A DNA stretch of 8,051 nucleotides, from NCBI GenBank assembly GCA_001768675.1, contig MELN01000075.1, positions 4,712-12,762 on the forward strand, given 5' to 3'. A program made the translations under genes and the position numbers. Position 1 is the first letter of the stretch. Each line of letters opens with the position of its first letter. The stretch comes from Actinobacteria bacterium RBG_16_64_13 (lineage in GTDB: Bacteria; Actinomycetota; Thermoleophilia; RBG-16-64-13). Under the pieces are notes generated by a model. The model ran no database searches. It was given only the letters and a program-made list of their open reading frames with translations, and was not told where the DNA came from. Positions 1 to 5,898 of the stretch are shown in pieces.

Positions 1-347
1 TCAGGTGGTATAGCTGGGCTGGGGGTCGGCGCCTCGGGCGCCGCGACGGGGGGCGCCGAAACCGGGGTCGCGGAAGTAGACGCAGGCGGTGCCGCAGCCG
101 CCGGCGCCACGCCCTCCTCTATGGTGGCCACCACGTCGCCCACTTTGATGATGTCGCCTTCCGCCCCGTGCAGCCGGGCCACGCGGCCCGCGCGCGGTGA
201 CGGCAACTCCACCACCGCCTTGTCCGTTTCCACCTCGGCCAAAGTCTGATCCTCGGCCACCACGTCGCCCTCCTTCACCCTCCAGGCAAGGAGTTCTCCC
301 TCGGTGATCCCTTCGCCGACATCCGGGAACCTGAACTCGTAGGCCAT
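1..347 (-). CDS. pdhC: 2-oxoacid dehydrogenase E2 (dihydrolipoamide acyltransferase), N-terminal part, cut by the left edge
   Basis: This is the first 115 codons of the acyltransferase core subunit of a 2-oxoacid dehydrogenase complex, which carries the acyl group from E1 to CoA on a lipoyl arm. The protein opens with MAYEFRFPDVGEGITEGELL, the classic start of a lipoyl domain (about residues 1-78). The lipoylated lysine is K43 in the ETDKA turn. From about residue 80 the chain becomes a flexible linker rich in Ala, Pro, Ser and Thr. The frame is still open at base 1, so the subunit-binding and catalytic domains lie outside. The ATG at 347 is preceded by a purine-rich AAGGGGGTGG. It is the last visible gene of the leftward operon, after the second nitroreductase gene and two hairpins. 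Substrate (pyruvate or branched-chain 2-oxoacid) cannot be settled from the lipoyl domain, so the symbol is tentative. Confidence 0.93.
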   Translation of the reverse strand, partial: MAYEFRFPDVGEGITEGELLAWRVKEGDVVAEDQTLAEVETDKAVVELPSPRAGRVARLHGAEGDIIKVGDVVATIEEGVAPAAAAPPASTSATPVSAPPVAAPEAPTPSPAIPP

Positions 348-371
348 AGCTACCACCCCCTTGTCGCGGTG

Positions 372-403
372 GCCCCGGCCGGCGCTTCGCGCGCCGCCGG
401 GGC
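372..403. promoter_or_regulatory. GC-rich intercistronic hairpin proximal to E2
   Basis: An inverted repeat pairs 372-379 (GCCCCGGC) with 396-403 (GCCGGGGC). It continues as 381-385 (GGCGC) with 391-395 (GCGCC), with one bulged base at 380 and a five-base loop at 386-390. That is 13 paired positions, nearly all G-C. In the transcript it sits about 25 bases before the E2 start codon, just upstream of its ribosome binding site. There is no U-run after it, so it looks more like an attenuating, processing or stability element than a complete intrinsic terminator. Function is inferred. Confidence 0.6.
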
Positions 404-411
404 GGAGCACC

Positions 412-443
412 GGGTGCGCGCAGTCGCATGCCTGCGCGCACCC
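412..443. promoter_or_regulatory. Perfect 12-bp-stem hairpin after the second nitroreductase gene
   Basis: Bases 412-423 (GGGTGCGCGCAG) are the exact reverse complement of 432-443 (CTGCGCGCACCC), with an eight-base loop between. It begins four bases after the nitroreductase stop codon (450-448) on the transcribed minus strand and is followed after eight bases by a second hairpin at 403-372. No U-tract follows. Position and strength fit a partial terminator or an mRNA 3'-end protecting stem that would let E1/nitroreductase and E2 be expressed at different levels. This role is inferred. Confidence 0.65.
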
Positions 444-447
444 CTCG

Positions 448-1191
448 CTAACTCTTCTTCTCTGCCTCCTCGTGGCGGGCCACGTTGCCCATCCTCAATT
501 TGCGTATCTGCTTTCGCAGTTCCTCTTCGCTCTGAAACTCGTCGTCCCGAGCCCTGCCTCGATGGACCACCTCGTCCAGGTGGCGCATGAGTTTGGCGGG
601 TGGTCCGCCCTCCTTCGCTCCATATCCGACCACCAGCAGTTCGTAGACGTAGATGAAGTCGGGCAGATTGAGCAAGTGCTTGACCAAACCCTGGACCCGC
701 CCGTTCTTGACCACCGACACCGGTTGGGCGCCCAGACCGAGACTCTGCGCCGCCAGCCATAGATACAGAAACGCATTGGAGAGCGACGACTCGAATATCG
801 AGTCGCCCTTCTGCCTCTCGTATCGGGCGTTCATGGGCAGACCGGCCCGCCGGCGCGTGTCGCCCAGCACAAAGATATAGACCGGGGCGAGAGGGCAACC
901 CACCCTCCCGCGTGTTTCCAGGGTCCATGGAGGGCCTTGCCATTCCTCCCGGGTGGCCTCCAAGGCGTAGAAGTCGTTCTCGATCCACTCGTCGACGATC
1001 TTCTTGACCGCCTGGCGAAGGTTCGAGTCTTCGACCACCAAGAACTCAGCGGGCTGCAGATTGAAGCCGGTGGGCGCCCAGCGGGCAAGGTCAAGCATCT
1101 TGTCGATCATCTCGGCCGGCACCGGGTCGGGCTTGAGCGCCCGGATCGTCCTGCGGCTTTTGGCCAGCTCGAGCAACTCCTCGTATTCCAC
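448..1191 (-). CDS. Nitroreductase-family FMN oxidoreductase, second of a tandem pair
   Basis: A 247-residue protein of the nitroreductase superfamily: usually homodimeric cytoplasmic FMN enzymes that use NAD(P)H to reduce nitro compounds, quinones or other acceptors. Seen directly: an N-terminal RRTIR motif (residues 13-17) of the kind that contacts FMN phosphate, WAPTGFNLQP (38-47), matching the family's A-P-S-x-x-N-x-Q-P signature, and the helix SSLSNAFLYLWLAAQSLGLG (135-154). The C-terminal tail is charged and probably helical. It aligns without gaps to the gene just upstream (1236-1982), about 68% identical by hand count. I chose the GTG at 1191 because it matches the paralogue's start and has GGGAGGG six bases upstream. 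A longer reading from a GTG at 1239 would add 16 poorly conserved residues. It lies between the E1 and E2 genes. The true substrate is unknown. Confidence 0.87.
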   Translation of the reverse strand: MEYEELLELAKSRRTIRALKPDPVPAEMIDKMLDLARWAPTGFNLQPAEFLVVEDSNLRQAVKKIVDEWIENDFYALEATREEWQGPPWTLETRGRVGCPLAPVYIFVLGDTRRRAGLPMNARYERQKGDSIFESSLSNAFLYLWLAAQSLGLGAQPVSVVKNGRVQGLVKHLLNLPDFIYVYELLVVGYGAKEGGPPAKLMRHLDEVVHRGRARDDEFQSEEELRKQIRKLRMGNVARHEEAEKKS

Positions 1192-1197
1192 TTCGGT

Positions 1198-1204
1198 CCC
1201 TCCC
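1198..1204 (-). promoter_or_regulatory. Ribosome binding site deciding the start of the second nitroreductase gene
   Basis: GGGAGGG on the minus strand, followed by the six-base spacer ACCGAA and then GTG (1191-1189). Spacing and complementarity to the 16S 3' end favour this start over the upstream GTG at 1239, which overlaps the preceding stop codon. Confidence 0.7.
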
Positions 1205-1235
1205 GAATCGCCTGACGCCCCGCCGCGGCGCCCAG

Positions 1236-1982
1236 TCACTCGTTGATCTTGTCCGCCTCCGCGTGCCGAGCCACGTTGCCTGCCCGGAGCTTGATGATCT
1301 GCTTCCGGAGCTCCTCTTCGCTCAAGAATTCGTCATCCGCGGCACGCTCGTGGTGGACCATCTCGTCCAGACGACGCATGAGCTTCGCCGCCGGTCCACC
1401 TTCCATCGCGCTGTATCCGATCAGGAAGATGTCATAGATGTAGATGAAATCCGGAAGATCCAGCAGGTCCTTGATGAGCCCCTGAAGCTTCGGGTACTTC
1501 ACCGCCGAGATGGGCTGGGCGGCTAGGCCCAGGCTATGGGCCGCGAGCCACATGTATATGAAGCCGTTCGAGAGAGACGACTCGAAGATCGAGTCCCCCT
1601 TCTCCTTGGAGTAGCGTGCCGCCATGGGGAGGCCTACTCGGCGCCGCGTGTCGCCCATGATCAGGATGAACACCGGCGCCAGCGGAGTATCGAACCGCCC
1701 ATGCGTCTGCATAGTCCACGGGGAGCCCTGCCACTCCTCGCGAGTGGCTTCCAAGGCGAAGAAGTCGCTGTTCCGGTAGTCATCTACGATCTGCTTGATG
1801 CCGGAGCGCAGCGCAAGATCTTTCACCACGAGCATCTCGAGTGGCTGCATGTTGAAACCGGTCGGCGCCCAGCGAGCAGCCTCAAGGAGCTTGTCCACCA
1901 TCTCGTCTGGGATGGGGTCAGGCTTGATGGCCCGCAGCGTCCGCCGTCCCTTGAACAGCTCCAACAACTCTTCGTACTGCAC
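1236..1982 (-). CDS. Nitroreductase-family FMN oxidoreductase, first of a tandem pair
   Basis: A 248-residue nitroreductase-superfamily flavoprotein, predicted cytoplasmic, with no signal peptide or membrane segment. Visible motifs: RRTLR (13-17) for FMN phosphate binding, ARWAPTGFNMQP (36-47), and ESSLSNGFIYMWLAAHSLGL (134-153), the core helix of the fold. Compared with the next gene it has no gaps and differs mostly by conservative changes. Several blocks are identical in both, such as EATREEWQG, GDTRRR and KGDSIFESSLSN, so the same ligand geometry is likely. The start is GTG at 1982, with GAAGGAG about six bases upstream. That ribosome binding site overlaps the end of the E1-beta gene, whose stop is only 14 bases away, so the two are probably co-transcribed and may be translationally coupled. 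Specific reaction unknown; an NAD(P)H-dependent reductase tied to 2-oxoacid oxidation is an inference from position. Confidence 0.88.
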   Translation of the reverse strand: MQYEELLELFKGRRTLRAIKPDPIPDEMVDKLLEAARWAPTGFNMQPLEMLVVKDLALRSGIKQIVDDYRNSDFFALEATREEWQGSPWTMQTHGRFDTPLAPVFILIMGDTRRRVGLPMAARYSKEKGDSIFESSLSNGFIYMWLAAHSLGLAAQPISAVKYPKLQGLIKDLLDLPDFIYIYDIFLIGYSAMEGGPAAKLMRRLDEMVHHERAADDEFLSEEELRKQIIKLRAGNVARHAEADKINE

Positions 1983-1996
1983 GGCGCGCTCCTTCG

Positions 1997-2977
1997 CTAG
2001 AACTTGAGAGTGCTCTTGATCGCCTCGACGACCGAATCGGCGTCGGGTTGATAGTAGTCCTCCAACTTAGCCAACGGGGGAACCGTGTCAAACCCGGCGA
2101 CGCGGATCACGGGAGACCTGAGCTGAAGCACAGCCCGCTCCATAATCTGGGCCGATATCTCCGCCCCAAAGCCGCAACTCCTCGGGGCTTCGTGGACGAT
2201 GACCGCGCGGCCCGTCTTCTTCACGCTCGCGACGACGGTCTCGAAATCGAACGGGGACAGCGTGCGCACATCGATGATCTCGACGTCCGCCTCCCCCTCG
2301 GCCTCCAGGCGCTGAGCCGCGTCCCGCAACGTGCGCACGTGGGCTCCCCACGCCACAGCAGTAACGTCTTTGCCCTCGCGGACCACTCGGGCCTTGCCCA
2401 GAGGAAGCGTGTAAGTCTCCTCCGGCACTTCCATCTTAATGGCCCGATAGATGCGAGCGGGCTCCATGAAGATAACCGGATCGGGATCCCTCACGGCCGC
2501 GGCCAAGAGACCCTTGGCTTCATAGGGATCCGCCGGGATGACCACCTTCAACCCGGGCACGTGGGCAAATACCGCTTCCATGCTCTCGGAATGGTGCTCC
2601 AGAGCCCGAATGCCACCGCCGTAAGGCGTGCGGACGACCAGCGGGACGGTGAACTCCCCCCGGCTGCGATTGCGCATCCGTGACGCGTGTGAAACCAGTT
2701 GGTCGTATGCGGGATAGGCGAATCCCGCGAACTGGATCTCGGCCACCGGACGATAGCCGGCGATAGCCATACCGATGGCCATGCCCACGATGCCCGACTC
2801 CGCCAAAGGCGTGTCGATGACCCGCTCCTCACCGAAGCGCTGCACCAGGCCGTCCGTCACCCGGAACACTCCCCCGTCCCGGCCGACGTCCTCGCCCAGG
2901 ATGATCACCTTGCTGTCGAGCTGCATCTCCTGCGACAGGGCTTGGTCGATGGCCTCCACGATGTTCAGACGAGCCAT
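1997..2977 (-). CDS. pdhB: Pyruvate/2-oxoacid dehydrogenase E1 component, beta subunit
   Basis: The beta subunit of a heterotetrameric thiamine-diphosphate 2-oxoacid dehydrogenase, 326 residues, the usual length. With E1-alpha it decarboxylates the 2-oxoacid and acylates the lipoyl arm of E2. Seen in sequence: LGEDVGRDGGVFRVTDGL (27-44); DTPLAESG (55-62), whose Glu60 is the family's glutamate that activates the thiamine cofactor; EIQFAGFAYPAYDQL (80-94); and the active-site pair EHHSES (127-132). The C-terminal transketolase domain shows VHEAP and VIRVAGFDTVPP. I chose ATG at 2977 because AAGGAGG lies eight bases upstream; the overlapping GTG at 2983 would leave only two bases of spacing. It starts two bases after the E1-alpha stop. 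Overall it resembles Gram-positive PdhB more than acetoin dehydrogenases, but branched-chain specificity is not excluded. Confidence 0.95.
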   Translation of the reverse strand: MARLNIVEAIDQALSQEMQLDSKVIILGEDVGRDGGVFRVTDGLVQRFGEERVIDTPLAESGIVGMAIGMAIAGYRPVAEIQFAGFAYPAYDQLVSHASRMRNRSRGEFTVPLVVRTPYGGGIRALEHHSESMEAVFAHVPGLKVVIPADPYEAKGLLAAAVRDPDPVIFMEPARIYRAIKMEVPEETYTLPLGKARVVREGKDVTAVAWGAHVRTLRDAAQRLEAEGEADVEIIDVRTLSPFDFETVVASVKKTGRAVIVHEAPRSCGFGAEISAQIMERAVLQLRSPVIRVAGFDTVPPLAKLEDYYQPDADSVVEAIKSTLKF

Positions 2978-2979
2978 GA

Positions 2980-4059
2980 TCACCGCCTCCTTGCGAGTCG
3001 GGCCATCAATTCCGCCTGCTGCTCGACCAACTGTGGCGTCATCTCGGCGAATACGTGGTTGAAGATCTCCTCCGGTCCGGGCGGCACGATCGCCTCGAAG
3101 GCTGCGACGGCGTCGGCCACCTTCTGGTCGGCCCGGGCAAGGACGTCGGCCGCCCCCACGTCGTCCAGGAGCCCCTTTGTCCTCATATAGCGCCCCAGTC
3201 GCTCGATGGGATCCCGCTGCCGCCAGGGCTCCACCTCTTCCTCCGAACGGTACCTCTGGGCGTCGTCGGAGGTGGTGTGGTCCATCACGCGGTACGTGAG
3301 AGCTTCGATCAGCGTAGGCTCGTGTCCGGTCCGGGCCCGCTCCAACGCCTCCATGGCGACGCGGTACACCGCGAACACGTCGTTGCCGTCCACCTGCACT
3401 CCGAACATCCCGTAAGCAAGCGCCTTCTGCGCCACCGTGGGCGAGGCGGTCTGCTTGGTATAGGGGACAGAGATGGCGTACTGGTTATTCTGGCAGAAGA
3501 ACACCACAGGTACTTTGAAGACGGCGGCCATGTTCATGGCTTCACTGAAGTCGCCTTCCGAAGTGGCGCCCTCGCCGAAGGAGGTCAGCACGGCCGCCTG
3601 TTCACCAGCCTGCTTCATAGCCCAGGCGATACCGACGGCGTGCAGCATGTGGGTGCCCACTGGGATGGCCACCGGAAGCGTCCTCAACTCCTGGGGGAAG
3701 GCAGCGCCGCGCTCGTCGCCCCCCCAATACTGCAGCAACTGCACCAAAGGCAGGCCGCGCAGTATCAGCGCCCCTGTCTCTCGGAACGCCGGAACCAGCC
3801 AGTCGTCCGGCCGCAGGGCGAAGGCCGCCCCGACGTGCGCTCCCTCCTGGCCGGCGACGCGAGCGAAGGTACCCAACCGTCCTTGCCGCTGCAACTTGAA
3901 CATGCGATCGTCGAACTGCCGCGTGAGCACCATGTACTCGTACAGGCGTGATATCTGCTCCGGAGCAAGGCCGGGCATGAGGGAGTCGTCGACGACCCCC
4001 TCAGGGCTTAGCACCTCAACCCGCTCTATCGAATATGAGACCAACGGACGGATGGGCAC
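2980..4059 (-). CDS. pdhA: Pyruvate/2-oxoacid dehydrogenase E1 component, alpha subunit
   Basis: The alpha subunit of a 2-oxoacid dehydrogenase E1, 359 residues, normal for the family. The thiamine-diphosphate/Mg2+ motif runs from GEGATSEGDF (162-171) to QNNQYAIS (190-197). The first motif reads GEG rather than GDG, a form also found in branched-chain enzymes. Other landmarks are GRLGTFARVAGQEGAHVG (60-77), and the loop YRVMDHTTSDDAQRYRS, equivalent to the phosphorylation loop of mitochondrial E1-alpha. The start is GTG at 4059 behind AGGGGGTGA four bases away. It lies 48 bases after the dehydrogenase remnant and reads straight into E1-beta. The N-terminal SYSIERVEVLSPEGVVDDS resembles PdhA of Bacillus-type complexes, so pyruvate is favoured, but the symbol is tentative because the substrate cannot be proven by sequence. 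Confidence 0.93.
   Translation of the reverse strand: MPIRPLVSYSIERVEVLSPEGVVDDSLMPGLAPEQISRLYEYMVLTRQFDDRMFKLQRQGRLGTFARVAGQEGAHVGAAFALRPDDWLVPAFRETGALILRGLPLVQLLQYWGGDERGAAFPQELRTLPVAIPVGTHMLHAVGIAWAMKQAGEQAAVLTSFGEGATSEGDFSEAMNMAAVFKVPVVFFCQNNQYAISVPYTKQTASPTVAQKALAYGMFGVQVDGNDVFAVYRVAMEALERARTGHEPTLIEALTYRVMDHTTSDDAQRYRSEEEVEPWRQRDPIERLGRYMRTKGLLDDVGAADVLARADQKVADAVAAFEAIVPPGPEEIFNHVFAEMTPQLVEQQAELMARLARRR
2986..2992 (-). promoter_or_regulatory. Ribosome binding site deciding the E1-beta start
   Basis: AAGGAGG on the minus strand, inside the last codons of E1-alpha. It is eight bases from the ATG at 2977 and only two from the GTG at 2983, which favours the ATG. Its position within the upstream gene suggests translational coupling of the alpha and beta subunits. 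Confidence 0.7.
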
Positions 4060-4107
4060 ACACTCACCCCCTTCACAAGCGCGGACCTTCCGGCCACGCT
4101 CGTCATC

Positions 4108-4376
4108 TCAAGTGGAAAGACGGTCAAGCACCAGTACTGCTGCTCCCCTGATTCGCCCTCCGCGCAAACGTTCGAGAGCTTCGTTCGCTCCTTCGAGGCC
4201 GAACAGTTCCACTTCGGCACGCACGGGCACCTGAGGGGCGAGGGCCAGCAAAGCCCACACGCCTCCACCCTGATCCGCACCTGGCCGGGGCCCGGCGCCG
4301 GCACTTCCACCCGCGCCTCACGAAGCGGCCGGCCGGCCGCTTCGAACAACATGGCCCGCATGTCGGGCGCCGCCAT
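4108..4376 (-). pseudogene. Remnant of a zinc-dependent alcohol dehydrogenase with the middle deleted
   Basis: Two ends of one protein family are recognisable, in different frames. From ATG 4376 the frame reads an N-terminus typical of zinc alcohol dehydrogenases: MRAMLFEAAGRPLREARVEV then a PGPGQVRIRVEACGLC stretch ending near 4248, exactly where the first catalytic-zinc cysteine occurs. The frame then turns into non-family sequence (WPSPLRCPC...). In a frame shifted by two, from about 4251 to the stop at 4110-4108, the sequence reads LLALAPQVPVRAEVELFGLE, then GANEALERLRGGRIRGAAVL, the typical C-terminus of the same family. About 240 central residues (most of the zinc-binding and the Rossmann domain) appear to be missing, judged against a usual length of about 330. 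It starts two bases after the ribonuclease stop. It cannot encode an active dehydrogenase. Its family resembles AdhA-like enzymes. Confidence 0.8.
4321..4344. repeat. 24-bp perfect palindrome inside the dehydrogenase remnant
   Basis: Bases 4321-4332 (CGAAGCGGCCGG) are followed directly by their exact reverse complement (4333-4344). It lies 35 bases past the ribonuclease stop codon in the direction of transcription. As RNA it could form a strong GC stem, though with no U-tract. It coincides with the codons for F-E-A-A-G-R-P-L-R of the remnant, so it may be a by-product of GC-rich coding, or a stem that limits read-through from the ribonuclease gene into the E1 genes. Confidence 0.55.
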
Positions 4377-4378
4377 GG

Positions 4379-5770
4379 CTACTTCTTGCCGAGCTCTATG
4401 ATGTCGTACTTCTCGGGCACCATCACGTTGAAATGCAGACGCTCCTCGAGCAACTTGCCGAGAGTCAGCGCCGATTCAGGCTCCCCATGAGTCAGGATCG
4501 TCAGCCGCGGGGGCGCGAAGTGCCCGGCCCAGGCGAGAAGCTGACCTTGATCGGCATGCGCGGAGAGCCCGGTGAGATCATGAACGTGAGCTTTCACCGC
4601 GATCTCTTCGCCGAAAAGGTGCACGCTGTCGGCTCCTTCGAGCAGGCGCCGGCCCAGAGTGCCCCGGGCCTGGAACCCAGCGATCACTATGTGGGATTCG
4701 GGACGCCACAGGTTGTGCTTCAAGTGGTGGCGGATTCGCCCGGCGTCGGCCATGCCGCTCGCCGAAATGATCACAACGCCCTTCTTCTCGTTGAGCTCCT
4801 TCGATTCCTCAGCGCTGGACGTGTAGTGCAATTGGGGAAAATCGAAGATGCCGCCCGGCTCACCCACCAGTCTCCAGGCCATGTCGTCGAACACCTCGCG
4901 ATGCCTCCGGAAGATCTCCGTGGCGCGGGAAGCCAGGGGGCTGTCAACATACACGTGCATGTCCAGTCCGCTCTGGTCAAGGATCTCGCGGAGAAAGTAG
5001 AGCAACTCCTGGGTACGTCCCACCGCGAAGGCGGGGATGACGACGTTGCCGCCACTGCGCTTGGCTTCCTTCAAGATCTCGGCGAGTTCCTTCACCGGTT
5101 CGCCGTTGTGGCTATGCAGCCGGTCTCCGTACGTGGACTCCATGACGAGATAGTCGGTCTGCTCAATGATCTCCGGGTCGCGGATGATGGGCTGATCGGG
5201 CTGTCCCAGGTCGCCGCTGAACAGCACCTTGACCTTCTCGCCCTTCTCCTCGAGCCTCAGCTCGAGGAAAGCCGAGCCTAAGATGTGCCCGGCGTCATGG
5301 AAGAACGCGGTCACTCCTGGGGCCAATTCCCTGGATTTGCCGTAGTCGACCGGTTTGAGCTTGGGGATGGTCTTGCGCGCGTCGTCCTGATTGTAGAGCG
5401 GATCCACTTCCCGCCGCCCGGCCCGGCGGGCCTTGCGCGTCTGCCACTCGGCTTCCATTTCCTGGATATACGCCGAGTCCAGCAGCATGATCTCCACCAG
5501 GTCACACGTGGCCGGCGTAGCATAGATGGATCCGGAGAAGCCCTGCTTGACCAGACGGGGCAAGAGCCCGGAGTGGTCGATGTGAGCGTGCGTGAGCACA
5601 ACGAAGTCAACCTCGTGGGGATCGAAGGCGAAGGCGTCGAAGTTCTGTTTGAACTCCTTTTCTCCCCCCTGATGCATCCCGCAGTCCACCAGAAAGCGGG
5701 TGTCCCCAACCTCTACCACGTAGCACGAGCCGGTGACCTCACGCGCCGCGCCACACACCTGAATGAACAT
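4379..5770 (-). CDS. Beta-CASP metallo-beta-lactamase ribonuclease (CPSF/TTHA0252-like)
   Basis: A 463-residue zinc-dependent nuclease of the beta-CASP branch of the metallo-beta-lactamase fold, the group containing the CPSF-type RNA-cleaving enzymes and Thermus TTHA0252. Motifs seen: HAHIDH (61-66), DAGHILGS with His162, FSGDLG with Asp187, the beta-CASP acid in MESTYGDR (about 209-216), PAFAVGRTQELLYFL, SGMADAGRIRHHL, GLSAHADQ and LTHGE, in the correct order. All expected zinc ligands appear present. No KH or extra RNA-binding domain is seen, so it is the short form; it lacks the C-terminal domain of RNase J. I chose ATG 5770 because GAGGAGG lies four bases before it and MFIQVCGAAREVTGSCY is the family's usual start. 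A longer reading from ATG 5806 adds a basic, unconserved 12-residue leader. It heads the leftward cluster; RNA processing or decay is the likely role. Confidence 0.92.
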   Translation of the reverse strand: MFIQVCGAAREVTGSCYVVEVGDTRFLVDCGMHQGGEKEFKQNFDAFAFDPHEVDFVVLTHAHIDHSGLLPRLVKQGFSGSIYATPATCDLVEIMLLDSAYIQEMEAEWQTRKARRAGRREVDPLYNQDDARKTIPKLKPVDYGKSRELAPGVTAFFHDAGHILGSAFLELRLEEKGEKVKVLFSGDLGQPDQPIIRDPEIIEQTDYLVMESTYGDRLHSHNGEPVKELAEILKEAKRSGGNVVIPAFAVGRTQELLYFLREILDQSGLDMHVYVDSPLASRATEIFRRHREVFDDMAWRLVGEPGGIFDFPQLHYTSSAEESKELNEKKGVVIISASGMADAGRIRHHLKHNLWRPESHIVIAGFQARGTLGRRLLEGADSVHLFGEEIAVKAHVHDLTGLSAHADQGQLLAWAGHFAPPRLTILTHGEPESALTLGKLLEERLHFNVMVPEKYDIIELGKK

Positions 5771-5801
5771 CCGTCCTCCTCGCTGTCGCTTCGCATACTG
5801 T

Positions 5802-5830
5802 CTCATACCAAGCCGCGCCGTGTCCGGGAA
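5802..5830 (-). promoter_or_regulatory. Possible promoter for the leftward operon
   Basis: On the minus strand, an extended -10 (TGG followed by TATGAG, hexamer at 5807-5802) lies 17 bases after a weak -35 (TTCCCG, 5830-5825). Transcription would start near 5795, leaving a leader of about 25 bases before the ATG at 5770, with the ribosome binding site in it. The hexamer matches are only partial, so this is tentative. Confidence 0.3.
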
Positions 5831-5869
5831 TGGGCAGGTACCCCGGCGGGAATTGGCCGCGAAGACGTG

Positions 5870-5878
5870 TGCTATCCT
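5870..5878 (+). promoter_or_regulatory. Possible extended -10 promoter for acs
   Basis: TGC followed by TATCCT (5873-5878) resembles an extended -10 element. The nearest -35-like sequence (TTGGCC, 5853-5858) is only 14 bases away, too close for a good sigma-70 promoter, so a -35-independent or activator-dependent promoter is more likely if this is real. It would give a leader of about 70 bases holding the hairpin at 5899-5917. Confidence 0.3.
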
Positions 5879-5898
5879 ACATATGTTTTGCGCTCAAT

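Noticed and set aside
1..441. A minus-strand frame covering the left end
   Set aside because: It is out of frame with the lipoyl domain of E2 and reads as low-complexity Gly/Arg; the lipoyl frame is certain.
3055..3951. A 298-codon plus-strand frame opposite E1-alpha
   Set aside because: Composition is rich in His, Arg and Gly with no family resemblance; it is the shadow of a clearly real gene.
4060..4130. A separate promoter for E1-alpha from TTGACC on the minus strand (4127-4122)
   Set aside because: No acceptable -10 hexamer is found 15-19 bases downstream.
4026..4376. A 116-residue intact small gene upstream of E1-alpha
   Set aside because: Only its first ~43 residues resemble a protein family; the rest is out-of-frame reading of the alcohol dehydrogenase C-terminus and of the E1-alpha start, so it is called as a pseudogene.
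5771..5806. A 12-residue N-terminal extension of the ribonuclease from ATG 5806
   Set aside because: The added residues are basic and unconserved, and the GAGGAGG site lies between the two ATGs, serving the inner one.
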